DNA of 64,000 nt from a bacterium (lineage in GTDB: Bacteria > Pseudomonadota > Alphaproteobacteria > CAJXXZ01 > DAHXLG01), in contig DAHXLG010000001.1 in NCBI GenBank assembly GCA_027371775.1, positions 52,698 to 116,697 on the forward strand, read 5' to 3'. Positions 18,402 through 28,020 of the stretch are shown in pieces. The notes beneath the pieces are model-generated. The model had not been told where the DNA came from, searched no databases, and saw nothing but the letters and a program-made list of their open reading frames with translations. The position numbers and the translations under genes are program-made. Every line of letters begins with the position of its first letter. Within the stretch, counting starts at the first letter, position 1.

Positions 18402-19427
18402 TCATTCTTCAAGAAAATACCATACTAATGAATCGATAAATTGATCGAGTGTGTCAGCTTCCATAAATGATGAAACATCATGACAGCTGTTTTCTATACG
18501 ATCATCTTTTACCCAATTTTGTAGAAAATGATAAGTGCGAATGCGTTCGTTGCGCTTGGCATTGCCTATAGCTTGTTTGCGTTTGCTATCTTGCGTGCTC
18601 ATAGCTTCCTGTAGCTTTTTTTGATAAATACGTGCTTTCAGAATTTTGAGCGCCTTTTCTTTATTTTTGTGTTGCGATTTTTCATCTTGCTGGCTTACAA
18701 CAAGGCCAGTTGGAATATGTGTAATTCTAACTGCGCTGTCTGTTGTGTTGACTGATTGTCCGCCAGGTCCACTTGATCTGAACACATCAATTTTCAAATC
18801 TTTTTCATGCAAGTTAACTTCGATATCTTCTGGTTCAATCAGTATTGCAATTGTTGCAGTCGAAGTGTGAATTCTTCCTTTTTTTTCTGTTTTCGGTACG
18901 CGCTTGACGCAGTGTACGCCAGCTTCTCCAGCAAGCATATATGAAACGTCTTTTCCAGTAATTTCAAACACGCCTTCTTTTAAACCACCAGTTTCAGAAA
19001 AGCTCATGGAGAATGTTTTGAAATTCCAGTTGCGTTTTTTGCACAATTTTGCGTACATGTTTGAAAGCTCCATGCCAAAGATTGCAGCTTCTTGACCGCC
19101 TTCGCCAGCTCGGATTTCCATTATGATGCTTTCGTTTTTATCAGGTAGCAACATGCTTGTAATTTCTGATTCTATAGCTTGTAATTTTTGTGTTAGACTT
19201 GATATTTCGTCTTGCCAAAGTTCTTTCATGTGGATATCTTTTTCTTGCGCTGCGCTTTCATTGGCAGACAAGATTTTTGCATGCAAATCATTTAGTTTTT
19301 TGCCTATATTAGCTTTGTGTTCGAGTTTGGCTTTTTCTTTATCGTATGCTTCATTGGCATTTCCAGTATAATTTTTGAATTGCTGGATCCACAAATTTGC
19401 TCTTTCGATTAATCTGTTTGAGGACAT
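18402..19427 (-). CDS. prfA: Peptide chain release factor 1
   Basis: Terminates translation at UAA and UAG. The 341-residue protein contains the GGQ loop in RSSGPGGQSVNTTDSAVRIT and the helical N-terminal domain; the anticodon-like PxT element reads PKTE in VHCVKRVPKTEKKGRIHTS, as in many bacteria where it is PATE/PETE/PSTE-like. Next gene is prmC, which modifies it. Of normal length for an RF1 of a small genome. Confidence 0.96.
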   Translation of the reverse strand: MSSNRLIERANLWIQQFKNYTGNANEAYDKEKAKLEHKANIGKKLNDLHAKILSANESAAQEKDIHMKELWQDEISSLTQKLQAIESEITSMLLPDKNESIIMEIRAGEGGQEAAIFGMELSNMYAKLCKKRNWNFKTFSMSFSETGGLKEGVFEITGKDVSYMLAGEAGVHCVKRVPKTEKKGRIHTSTATIAILIEPEDIEVNLHEKDLKIDVFRSSGPGGQSVNTTDSAVRITHIPTGLVVSQQDEKSQHKNKEKALKILKARIYQKKLQEAMSTQDSKRKQAIGNAKRNERIRTYHFLQNWVKDDRIENSCHDVSSFMEADTLDQFIDSLVWYFLEE

Positions 19428-19541
19428 CTGAGTTAATAATATAAAATATTTTGAGTACGTGCCAGTGATCTATTCAAGTTTTCTGAATTTTCGTACAATA
19501 ATATCTCATCAAAGGATGATTTTTGTTTTTTGATAAATATT

Positions 19542-19617
19542 GGGAATGTAGCTCAGTTGGTAGAGCGCCGGTCTCCAAAACCGAAGGTCGGGGGTTCGAG
19601 CCCCTCCGTTCCTGCCA
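19542..19617 (+). tRNA. tRNA-Trp (anticodon CCA)
   Basis: Full cloverleaf of 76 bases: acceptor GGGAATG/CGTTCCT with a G-U first pair, D arm GCTCAGTTGGTAGAGC, anticodon loop CTCCAAA giving CCA, T arm with TTCGAGC, discriminator G. The 3' CCA is encoded. In many bacteria secE and nusG follow this tRNA; they do not here. Confidence 0.96.
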
Positions 19618-20245
19618 AAATTTTCTAAGATTGATTGGGTTTATTTTTAATTTCTTGTTAGTTCCTAGAAAATATCTCCAGAAGGTTGTGTCGCATAAGG
19701 TTATGTCTCCTGTCTGGGTGATTCGATCTGGTTCCTTCCAAATTTTTAGTTTGTAGAAATTATGTCTCTAAAATTATGTCTTTAAAACAGAAAGTGCAAA
19801 GATATATCATGCAATTGAGATTTTATGAATTTGCGAAACCACATGAAGACTTAATTTCTATGAAATCTTGCTATATTGGGCATTGTCCTTTTATAGCACA
19901 AGAGTATATTGATATAGTATTTTTATAGCAAGATTATTTTAATGTGATTGGGCATTTTATGAAATTTTTATGTCTTGGAAAAAAACTTAAATTTGGAAAA
20001 GAAACTTAAATTTGATGAAAAGTTGTTAGGCTTTTATGTTTAAATTGCAATTTCAAAACTAGAGCGTTTATTGATATTGATTTAAATTTGAGTGGCGGTA
20101 TGATTTAGTATTTTTCTTTATTAATATTTTGTCTGTATTACTTGTATGCAGAAAATTCAACAGTAATTGTTCTATATATTTTTCGTACAACTATTTAAAA
20201 TAGTTGATTTCTAATAGATATCAATTGCGTGATTGTAGCTAGTGT
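19618..20245. other. Spacer after tRNA-Trp without a convincing gene
   Basis: About 630 bases. A plus-strand frame at 19776-19928 would encode 50 residues (MSLKQKVQRYIMQLRFYEFA...) but has no ribosome binding site, no membrane segment and no SecE signature. Repeated short words (GATTGGGCATT, TTTTTATAGCA) suggest decayed duplication. No other gene is visible. Confidence 0.5.
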
Positions 20246-22081
20246 TTATTGTAGCAGCAAATCTTCGAATGTACCCGTATTATATTGGAATCCTGGTTCT
20301 ATCTCTAGATCTTTTGGCGTATCGTCTTCGTTTTTAATCGCCGGCATTTCCTCTAAGAAATATCTACAAGCTAACACTGCAAGACTATTCCCTGGTACGC
20401 ATTTCATTGGGCTATAGTCATCTCGTCCAAACCAAGCTGCAAAAGTGTAATCTGGAGTTGCTCCCACAAATGTTAAATCGCGGTAGTCGTTTGATTTGCC
20501 TGTTTTTCCTCCAATTAGTTTGTTTGTAATTGTTTTAAAGCTTCTGCCTGTGCCAAATTTTACATATTGCATAAGGTTCCACATATACCATACTGTGCGG
20601 CTATCTAGAACCTTTTCAAAGCGCAAGGTGTTTTTGTATATAATTTCGTCTGTTGATGCATCGCGGATTTCTTCAATGCAGTATGCTTTGGCTTTGTATC
20701 CATTGTTGATTATTGGAACTACAGTCGTTGTTAGTTCTAATAAAGATGCGTTAAATCCTCCAAGTGCGATGCTAGGATTTTCTTTAATAGGTCTATCTAT
20801 TCCAAGTTTTTGCACAAGAGCTATAGTGTTTTTTAATCCGCAAGCTAACAGTATCATAACAGCGCTTGAGTTCACAGATTGTGCGTATGCATCTTTAATT
20901 TTTATTTTTCCTCTTGATTTATGTAGGTAGTTGCTTGGAGCCCATGCACCTACTGTAAGTTTTTTGTCATCGACTGTGCTTTCTGGGTTTAATCCTCGTT
21001 TCATTGCTTCTAAATATATGTAAAATTTGAAAAAAGAACCAACTGAGCGTTGTGCCATGACTGCCCGATTAAATTGTGATTCTTGATAATTTATTCCTCC
21101 AACTAGTGCTCTTACAGCTCCGTGTTTATCCATTACAACCATTGCTCCTTGTTGTGCGTTCCATTGTTCTCCGTATTCTTCAAATGCTTTATGTACTGCG
21201 TTTATTGCATGATCTTGCGTCATTGGATCCAATGTTGTTTTTACAATTATATCCCTATGTTTTAGGTGTGCGGGAATTTGTGTAAGAGCCCAGTCTGCGA
21301 AATAGCCATAGTTGGTCATATTGCGTCGTGGTTCAAATTTAAATTTTTCGAAAGTTTTAAATTGCTCTTTTGTGATATGTTTGTTTTTTAACATGGCTTT
21401 GAGAACGCGTTTTGTGCGTTTGCTCCAAAAATCTTTATTGCCTGCAAATTTTGATGGAGCTTGAATTAGACCCACGAGCGCAGCAGCTTCATATAAATTG
21501 AGTTGATTTGGCAGTTTGTTAAAGTGCGTTATCGCGCCTGAATAAATTCCATAGCACGCTGAGCCAAAATAAATGCGGTTTAGATAGAAGGTTAGAATTT
21601 CATTTTTGTTGTATTTTTTTTCTATTTTGAGAGCTAGTAATACTTCCTTTATTTTACGCAATAAAGTTTTATCATAAATGCTAACTTTTTCTTCGTTTTG
21701 CAAGATGTTTTTTGCAAGTTGCTGCGTTATTGTGCTGCCGCCTGTTACAATTTTGTTAGAAACTATGTTTAATAAAAAACTTCTAATAATTGCAGGAAAA
21801 TCTAAACCATGATGTCTATAAAATTTTTTATCTTCAACATCGATAATTGCTTGCGTAACATGAGCAGGCAGATCTTGTGCTTTGACAATATTTTCTTGCA
21901 AATCTCCATATTTTGCAATTAAATTATTCTTTCTATCGTACATTTTTATATATACGTTGCGCTTCATGCTTTGCGCCATTTCAATTGGCGGAAGGGTTGA
22001 GTCGATCATGCATCCAAGAAAAATGGTCATGAAAAAGAAGTCCAAAGCCAGATTGGCTAGGACCTTTAGATAAATAAGCAT
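20246..22081 (-). CDS. mrcA: Class A penicillin-binding protein (bifunctional peptidoglycan synthase)
   Basis: Polymerises and cross-links peptidoglycan in the periplasm, anchored by one N-terminal membrane segment (residues 8-27). The 611-residue product has a complete glycosyltransferase domain: EDKKFYRHHGLDFPAI with the catalytic Glu, GGSTITQQLAKN and RKIKEVLLALKIEK. The transpeptidase domain has the three penicillin-binding motifs: SFFK, SVNSS (SxN) and GGKTG. It is smaller than E. coli PBP1a (850) because the OB-like insert and C-terminal tail are absent. It reads in the same direction as tssK but is separated by 166 bases. Confidence 0.95.
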   Translation of the reverse strand: MLIYLKVLANLALDFFFMTIFLGCMIDSTLPPIEMAQSMKRNVYIKMYDRKNNLIAKYGDLQENIVKAQDLPAHVTQAIIDVEDKKFYRHHGLDFPAIIRSFLLNIVSNKIVTGGSTITQQLAKNILQNEEKVSIYDKTLLRKIKEVLLALKIEKKYNKNEILTFYLNRIYFGSACYGIYSGAITHFNKLPNQLNLYEAAALVGLIQAPSKFAGNKDFWSKRTKRVLKAMLKNKHITKEQFKTFEKFKFEPRRNMTNYGYFADWALTQIPAHLKHRDIIVKTTLDPMTQDHAINAVHKAFEEYGEQWNAQQGAMVVMDKHGAVRALVGGINYQESQFNRAVMAQRSVGSFFKFYIYLEAMKRGLNPESTVDDKKLTVGAWAPSNYLHKSRGKIKIKDAYAQSVNSSAVMILLACGLKNTIALVQKLGIDRPIKENPSIALGGFNASLLELTTTVVPIINNGYKAKAYCIEEIRDASTDEIIYKNTLRFEKVLDSRTVWYMWNLMQYVKFGTGRSFKTITNKLIGGKTGKSNDYRDLTFVGATPDYTFAAWFGRDDYSPMKCVPGNSLAVLACRYFLEEMPAIKNEDDTPKDLEIEPGFQYNTGTFEDLLLQ

Positions 22082-22247
22082 ATATACTTATGATAAAAAA
22101 TGCGCGTTATTAAGGCAATCGTAATTTATATAAGTCTTTTGTGTTTTAAAAAAAAACAAGCAGGTGATGATTACAATTTATCGGTTTTCTAAGGCAAAAG
22201 TTTATAAGTAAATAAAAGTAAAAGTCTGATTTTGTTTTATAGAGAGG

Positions 22248-23552
22248 TTACTTGTTTTCAACAAAGAATTGAATTGATTCGGGCGCGTTTTCAAGATCAA
22301 GATTCATGATACAAATCATCTTATTGGGAGTGATGTAGCTAGGGTCTAGCGCAATTTCGATAAGCAGCATATCGTTTGTTGTTTTGATATCTAGTTTGTC
22401 TGAATATTTTATGCTACTACGTTTTGCTCCGATAATTCTTTGATCTTGCATTGTAGTAAGCTTATCTTCTGTTGTGATTATTGCATTTGTGATCCATTTT
22501 AGAGTGCTATCAAGTGAGTTGTTTGCTTTTTTATATAATCCGATTGTTATTTTATTTTGAGTATAATTTTCTGGTAAAATAAACGCGAATATTCCATCTT
22601 TTTGAGTAAAATGTTCAGTTTTGTATGATTCTTTCACAAAGTCTAGTGCATTATTTATATAATCAACTAATGGACTTATTGAAGCTACGTGATCTAGATG
22701 ATTGTATTCTGGTACTGTTGGTACATTTTTATTGTCTTTTAAAAATACAAGTGCATGAGCAAGTGATTTGATAAGATGATCGAATAATGCACATGGGCTT
22801 GCATTTGTTTTTACAATATTTTCAATTGGAAAAATTATGTTAGCAATGTTCATTATCAAGAATTTATTTTCAAATGATTCATCTTCTTTGTTGGATAAAT
22901 ATTTTATTTTGTCACGTGCAGCACGAATCAGTTGTTCAAGTTTGGAAAGAATAATTGGACTATTAGAAATTTGTTGAGTCGGTGCGCTATAAGTTGAAAG
23001 TTGATAATTTATGCCAGTAAATTTAACCTTTGCAAGCGGGATGGAAATGCTGCCAATTGCAGGATATTCTGCTAATGTAAGCGCGTAATTTGGTTTTAAG
23101 AAGTAAATTTTTGAAGTTATATCTTGGCTGTTGAAATCTTGTATTTCTGACTCCACTGATTCGTAACGCGGTTTCGAAACGCTTGATGTGTATGATAAAT
23201 GGTTGTCAGGAAGTGTTAAAAATACAAATAATTCTTTGTTTTTGAATTCATCAGAATGTTCTTTTAAATTAATCATCATTTTGTTAGAAGATTCATCTGA
23301 TCCATCTGCGCAGAACGAAATTGTGCTAAAATCTGGCATTGAACATTCAAGTTCTTTTATTGCAAATGTGCCTTGGGCTAAATAAACCTGGTCTATTACT
23401 AATTTTGTTACGCCCCAACTGTGCGTATTTATGCTTTTGAATAAATAGGCTATCGTATCGGATACATGCAACTGAGATTGTTGGAAGGTTGCAGGCTCAA
23501 GAGGCATGCCTTCGTACCACATTATTGGCAGTGCATAGCGCTTATCACTCAT
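22248..23552 (-). CDS. tssK: Type VI secretion system baseplate subunit TssK
   Basis: TssK joins the T6SS baseplate to the membrane complex. The 434-residue product carries the TssK N-terminal signature: IMWYEGMPLEPATFQQSQLH matches the family pattern W-x-E-G-M-x-L-x-P-x-x-F-Q-Q, followed by WGVTKLVIDQVYLAQGTFAI, which corresponds to the next conserved shoulder-domain strand. The length is that of the family (about 440). It is the last gene of a minus-strand operon after tssJ (31-base gap) and the SPOR gene. In normal T6SS clusters tssJ-tssK-tssL are adjacent; here tssL and the rest must be elsewhere or absent. Confidence 0.88.
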   Translation of the reverse strand: MSDKRYALPIMWYEGMPLEPATFQQSQLHVSDTIAYLFKSINTHSWGVTKLVIDQVYLAQGTFAIKELECSMPDFSTISFCADGSDESSNKMMINLKEHSDEFKNKELFVFLTLPDNHLSYTSSVSKPRYESVESEIQDFNSQDITSKIYFLKPNYALTLAEYPAIGSISIPLAKVKFTGINYQLSTYSAPTQQISNSPIILSKLEQLIRAARDKIKYLSNKEDESFENKFLIMNIANIIFPIENIVKTNASPCALFDHLIKSLAHALVFLKDNKNVPTVPEYNHLDHVASISPLVDYINNALDFVKESYKTEHFTQKDGIFAFILPENYTQNKITIGLYKKANNSLDSTLKWITNAIITTEDKLTTMQDQRIIGAKRSSIKYSDKLDIKTTNDMLLIEIALDPSYITPNKMICIMNLDLENAPESIQFFVENK

Positions 23553-23583
23553 GCTAGAACTCCTTGATTATTAATGTTGTTGT

Positions 23584-24159
23584 TCATTGGTTGCCCCCTT
23601 GATCTAGCACTACTGTGCTTGTGCTGATGCTATCTTTGCTAATTCTAAATCTTCCATCATCAATTTGCAACCTAATATTATTAATGCCTTGTGGTAACAC
23701 AATTCTATTTTGAGGATTGTCAATAAAGTGTAAATAAATGATTATTCCCCAGTAGTTTTTTTGTGTTGGGAATGAGTATGTTTCTGATTGACCTTTCGTG
23801 AAATCGAAGCTCCATATAGCAACATCATCTGGGTTGTCTAGTAAAATCTGTTGTTTTTTTGTTAGGAATAAAGATGCATCCATGCCTTTTAGTGTATCAA
23901 AAACTTGCTTTGAATATACTTGCACGAAATCAACTTGTAGAGCTAGTTTGCCATTTATGTTTCTGCCTGTTGTTATTGTAACTGTTTTGTGATCAGATTC
24001 TGGTGCCATTTTTTCTGTCATAGGAGCATCGCATCCAGATAAAAGAGTTGTGCATGTGATTGCAACTATCGATAGCAACGTATTTTTTATTATGCAAAAT
24101 GATCTTAGTAATTTAGATAGCTTTGTTGATTTCCATTTTGTCATTATTGCTTTTTTCAT
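23584..24159 (-). CDS. tssJ: Probable T6SS outer-membrane lipoprotein TssJ
   Basis: TssJ anchors the TssLM membrane complex in the outer membrane. The 191-residue product has a signal sequence with lipobox LLSGC (Cys near residue 43), so it should be a lipoprotein; Met1 or Met6 may be the start, since the hydrophobic segment is at 24-42. The rest is a beta-rich domain with VDFVQVYSKQVFDTL (compare the family strand ending in Q-L-x-x-x-x-x-F) and a WGIIIYLHF strand followed by polar ends, compatible with the transthyretin-like TssJ fold. Sequence similarity is weak; the assignment rests mainly on lipobox, size and the position directly before tssK. Confidence 0.7.
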   Translation of the reverse strand: MKKAIMTKWKSTKLSKLLRSFCIIKNTLLSIVAITCTTLLSGCDAPMTEKMAPESDHKTVTITTGRNINGKLALQVDFVQVYSKQVFDTLKGMDASLFLTKKQQILLDNPDDVAIWSFDFTKGQSETYSFPTQKNYWGIIIYLHFIDNPQNRIVLPQGINNIRLQIDDGRFRISKDSISTSTVVLDQGGNQ

Positions 24160-24171
24160 ATGCTTCTCTTG

Positions 24172-24843
24172 CTATTGTATTGTCCTTACGATGCTTGCTG
24201 TTAGTGAGGTTGAAAGTTCAATGGCATCAACTTCTGTTTGAGCTTGTGAGCGAGAGCCAAATGGACCAAGATATACTATGAATCCAAGTTCATGGTTTTT
24301 CATATTACCAGTTTTGCCAAGCCCTTTTACAATATCGATTAGTTTTTTTGCTTCTTCTTCAGTTTTGCACATGCCAAGTGATACGTAATATTTTTTTTCA
24401 TTGTATATTTCATATGTATTTTCAGTTACATGTGCATTTGCGTTCGATGTTGCTATTGCTTGCTTAGTATCTTCTGGAGGTGTTGGAGAATCTCCTCCTT
24501 CACCGCCTTCTCCAGACGATTTTCCAGGATAATTCACATAGCTGCTGCCGGGTATCATGCTCATTCCGTTTTCTTCAGAAGCTGCAATGGCATCTTTGTT
24601 AAGCGAAATTGCAGATTTTTTCTTATCTATAACGTGTTCTTTCTTGAAATAAGCTAATGTATAGCCTATGCCAAAGATTCCTGCGCCCATCAAGATTGCC
24701 GCTATTAGAAATCCAAAAAATTGTTTTTTTGAAAGGCCTACAAACTCGGGCGCGCCTTCATTTTCTTCTTCTTCCACCCAGGCTCCTTTTGCTTTTCCTT
24801 CGTCTTGACCATCTTCATCTTTATAAAATATTTTGATGGACAT
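24172..24843 (-). CDS. SPOR-domain membrane protein
   Basis: Bitopic inner-membrane protein that should bind denuded septal glycan. The 223-residue product has an acidic cytoplasmic head (about 40 residues), one membrane segment (FFGFLIAAILMGAGIFGIGY), a Gly/Glu/Ser-rich periplasmic linker and a C-terminal SPOR domain of about 70 residues (KKYYVSLGMCKTEEEAKKLI to the end). It lies 12 bases upstream of tssJ, so it is co-transcribed with tssJ and tssK. Family members act in division (FtsN, DedD type); whether this one serves division or the secretion machine is open. Confidence 0.85.
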   Translation of the reverse strand: MSIKIFYKDEDGQDEGKAKGAWVEEEENEGAPEFVGLSKKQFFGFLIAAILMGAGIFGIGYTLAYFKKEHVIDKKKSAISLNKDAIAASEENGMSMIPGSSYVNYPGKSSGEGGEGGDSPTPPEDTKQAIATSNANAHVTENTYEIYNEKKYYVSLGMCKTEEEAKKLIDIVKGLGKTGNMKNHELGFIVYLGPFGSRSQAQTEVDAIELSTSLTASIVRTIQ

Positions 24844-24921
24844 TACGTGTTATGATAAAATAAAAAGGTAAACTAATTCTTGCTCTTGAATTAATTTGTT
24901 TTAATTGGCAAAATAACAAGT

Positions 24922-25836
24922 GTGACTAGGCAAAGGCTAGATTTGTTTGAAACTGCTAGACTATTTTTATGGTCTATCATTGCCCAAAAAAGACTTTCTG
25001 GCAATACGCAAAAGGCTTATGAACAAGATTTAAAAGTTTTTGTAGATTTTTATAATAAGTATACTGGAAAAACTTTACTTCAAGATTTTTATATTTTTTT
25101 GAAAAATCAAAATATTTCTGATTCAACAATAGCAAGAAGATTTAGTACAGTAATTCAATTTATGAAATATTGCTGCAGAGAAAAACGAACAGAGTTCAAT
25201 CTTGATTTGTTTGATCTTTCCAATAAGCCAAATATTAAGTTGAAACAAACTTATTCCACTTTTTTGGAAACCGATCATTTAGATAAAATTCGTTCTGTCT
25301 TGGGTAGGACAAAATCAGACATCAGATTGCGCGCTATTATTGAAATTCTTTATTCAACAGGGTTGCGTATTAGTGAGTTGCTTGGTCTAAAGGGAAGTGA
25401 TTTAACTCAAATAGAGTTGCATAAAAGATTGTTGATCACTGGCAAAGGTGGAAATCAACGCTATGTATTTTTCAATGATTTATCTATGCAAAAATTGTTT
25501 GAATATGTATCTATGTTTAACGTTGAGCATGATGGTTTTTTGTTTTATGGACGTTCATTCAATATTCCAATAACTCGTCAACGTGTTTTTCAGCTGCTCA
25601 AAAGTGTGGCTGATAAAGCTGGAGTTGATCGTGATGTTGTGTTCCCACATAGTTTCCGTCATCGTATGTTGACTGACTTAGTTAATGGAAATGCTGATTT
25701 GATTAGTGTCCAGAAAATTGCCGGACACAAGAAGTTAAATACTACAGCTAGCTATACTCATGTAGATCAGCGTCTGCATGAGGATCTTGCAAAATATCAT
25801 CCACTTAGCAAGATTAGTAAAAAAAAATTATCGTAA
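24922..25836 (+). CDS. xerD: Tyrosine recombinase XerD
   Basis: Acts with XerC at dif to resolve chromosome dimers under FtsK control. The 304-residue protein has the N-terminal SAM-like core-binding domain (SGNTQKAYEQDLKVFVDFYN) and the catalytic domain with R (STGLRISELLGL), K (ITGKGGNQRYV), HxxR (HSFRHRML), H (IAGHKKL) and the Tyr nucleophile (ASYTHVDQRL). The start is a GTG, transcribed away from the SPOR-tssJ-tssK operon. XerD rather than XerC is chosen because the other recombinase in the window is more XerC-like; the split is tentative. Confidence 0.85.
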   Translation: MTRQRLDLFETARLFLWSIIAQKRLSGNTQKAYEQDLKVFVDFYNKYTGKTLLQDFYIFLKNQNISDSTIARRFSTVIQFMKYCCREKRTEFNLDLFDLSNKPNIKLKQTYSTFLETDHLDKIRSVLGRTKSDIRLRAIIEILYSTGLRISELLGLKGSDLTQIELHKRLLITGKGGNQRYVFFNDLSMQKLFEYVSMFNVEHDGFLFYGRSFNIPITRQRVFQLLKSVADKAGVDRDVVFPHSFRHRMLTDLVNGNADLISVQKIAGHKKLNTTASYTHVDQRLHEDLAKYHPLSKISKKKLS

Positions 25837-26005
25837 AATTTCTACTCGCGTAGTTTTTAGTGCGCTCTATTTATATGTGCGATTATTATTGTTGCATGCT
25901 TGGATTTGTTTGAATTTATATTTTGTACCTGGGTAATAATTTGGTGCACTATTAATGGCTGCTACGTTATCGTTGCGTTGATTTGCTTGAATTAAAATAT
26001 TGAAC

Positions 26006-26929
26006 ATGTTTAGAAGTTTTAATCTTATATATGTTTTTTGTTTATTTTGCTCTGCTAATTGGGTAGTTAAGCAAAAGTCTGAAAAAATTTTTGCAAAAAT
26101 TGGAGACAAAGTTATCTTTTATTCTCAGTTAGATAAGGGTTTGGATAGATATTTCAGATGAAGAAAATCAATATATAAGATCAAAAGCAAAATATTTGCT
26201 CGTACGTAAACACTTTCTATCATGTTTAACTCATAAATTGCAATATTTTACGAAAAAAGAAAGAGCTTTTTATGAAATAAAGCATTGAAAATGCAAATTA
26301 TAGCGATTTAGAGCTTTATTTTGATATTAATTTTAGCGTGCATGCATCTTCCTCAAATATTATGGTAATGCGCAATCTTGGCCAGTCTTTCTTTATGAAA
26401 TTGAAGTTGTTTCTAATAAAGATAAGGTTTCTATAAATAAGGTTTCTATAAAAAATTTTGTTTTTACTAAAGCAAGGACCTGCTTTTGATAAGGCTTGTA
26501 TGATTATGGAATTTATCCAGTCGAAAGAGGGAAAATTATTGGCACGAAAAATTATATAGAATCATTGCTTGGCATAGATGTAAGTGTTTTTTTTTGAACA
26601 ATATGAAAGAAGGTGAGTTTTCAACAGTTGTTTTGATTAAAAGCAATTGTATACACTGTTTCATTAAGTTGGTAAAAAAACTGAATAGTAGATATGAGGA
26701 TATAAAAGCATTATATAATCAGCGCATTATTGAAAGATCTTTGTTGAGTTTAGTTTGTATTTTGTCTGATAATGGAAAAATAATTTTTTATGATGAAAAT
26801 GGAAATAAAGATATGAAGCAGGTTGATGCAATTCGTGCGTTTTTTGATAGATTTTTCGATATTGTAGAAAATACTGATTGTGATCTTAGTGCGCTGCTAT
26901 GTTTCAAATGTAATTACAGTTTTTATTAA
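26006..26929 (+). pseudogene. Broken SurA-like periplasmic peptidyl-prolyl isomerase
   Basis: A signal-peptide-like start (MFRSFNLIYVFCLFCSA) is followed by KIFAKIGDKVIFYSQLDKGL, which resembles the beginning of mature SurA (V-N-x-x-x-I-x-x-S-D-L-D), but the frame closes after 51 codons at 26161. Coding-like sequence continues in shifting frames with several stops. From 26594 a 111-codon frame has NMKEGEFSTVVLIKSNCIHC followed by FIKLVKKLNS, matching the end of a parvulin domain (x-x-G-E-x-S-x-V, then G-x-H-x-x-K-L). Total span of about 920 bases suits a small SurA. Multiple disruptions make it a pseudogene; sequencing error is unlikely to explain all of them. Next gene is another parvulin. 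Confidence 0.6.
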
Positions 26930-27006
26930 TAATTTTTGATGTGCTTGATTATTCTCAGATAATGGTTTAAAAATAAGTAAGAAATAGAAATTTTCGGAGG
27001 AGTTTT

Positions 27007-27912
27007 ATGAAGTATCTATTGTTTACTATGTGTTTTTGGTCTGTTTTTTGTGCCAATGTTGAAGCGGCTCCAGCTGCTGCTCCAGTTCCTGCGCAGAATG
27101 TTCCAGATCCTGTAGTGTTAAAAATGAGTGGTAAGGATATTAAGTTATCTCAAATTTTGCCTATGTTGATTGGTCTTGTTGGAGGAAACTTAAATTCTTT
27201 ATCCAAAGAACAGCTAACGCGTGCTATTGATATGGCAAAAAAAATGTATGTTATGCAAGAAATTTTAAGTGCAGAAGCTGCTAAAAAAGGATATGATAAA
27301 GATCCAAAATTTGCAGCTTTATATGAGCGTGCAAAGTTAAACACATCTATTGATATATTGATGCGTGAAACTGGTAAAACTTTTTCAGATTCAGAGCTAA
27401 AGAAGGCGTATCCAAAAGCTTCTGCTGAAAGACAACTTATAGATTATAAATTCAGCTTAATTGTTGTAAATGATGAAGCTACTGCAAAATCAGTTGTGGC
27501 TGGTGTTTCAAGTGGAAGCAAGTTTGAGGATATAGCAAAAGCAAAGTCCACTCATCGTAGCGCTGATAGACAAGATAAGCCAGGTTTGGTTGAATTTGCT
27601 CGTGAAGACTATATAGCTCGTGAATTTGGCCAAGATTTTGTGCGTATTTTGAAGGGCATGAGTATCGGCGATTTGACTAAGGCTGCAGTTAGAATGCCTG
27701 ATGGAAGATTTGCTATTGCAAGATTAGTTGCGAAAAGAAAGTCTGCTCCGCTGAGTTTTGAAGAATTGAAGCCTACGTTGATGATGCAGCTTACAAATGA
27801 AAAGTTCATAAAGCTTATTGAAGCTGCGATTAAAGCTGGCAAGGTACAATTCTTTGGCCTAGATGGCAAGCAAGAGCAAATTACCTCTATTATGCCAAAG
27901 CAAGTTAGGTGA
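27007..27912 (+). CDS. Periplasmic parvulin-type peptidyl-prolyl isomerase
   Basis: Assists folding of exported proteins. The 301-residue product has a cleavable signal peptide (ending around VEAAPA, residue 22), an N-terminal helical chaperone part (DPVVLKMSGKDIKLSQI, RAIDMAKKMYVMQEIL) and a parvulin domain at about 140-245 (YKFSLIVVNDEATAKSVVAG, FEDIAKAKST, GLVEFAREDY, ILKGMSIGDLTKAAVRMPDG). The start follows GGAGGAG. With the surA-like gene upstream broken, this may be the main remaining periplasmic isomerase of the region. Confidence 0.88.
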   Translation: MKYLLFTMCFWSVFCANVEAAPAAAPVPAQNVPDPVVLKMSGKDIKLSQILPMLIGLVGGNLNSLSKEQLTRAIDMAKKMYVMQEILSAEAAKKGYDKDPKFAALYERAKLNTSIDILMRETGKTFSDSELKKAYPKASAERQLIDYKFSLIVVNDEATAKSVVAGVSSGSKFEDIAKAKSTHRSADRQDKPGLVEFAREDYIAREFGQDFVRILKGMSIGDLTKAAVRMPDGRFAIARLVAKRKSAPLSFEELKPTLMMQLTNEKFIKLIEAAIKAGKVQFFGLDGKQEQITSIMPKQVR

Positions 27913-28020
27913 TTTATTTTCTAGTTGAACGCTCAAGAATTCTAATAGATAACTTTGCTATTTTTCTTGATATTTTTTAATGGTATTCTCAGTATAGATC
28001 TTTAAAGGTAGAATTATTCT

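Noticed and set aside
19776..19928. 50-codon frame after tRNA-Trp as a decayed secE
   Set aside because: Position fits secE but there is no membrane segment or SecE signature; resemblance is not supportable.
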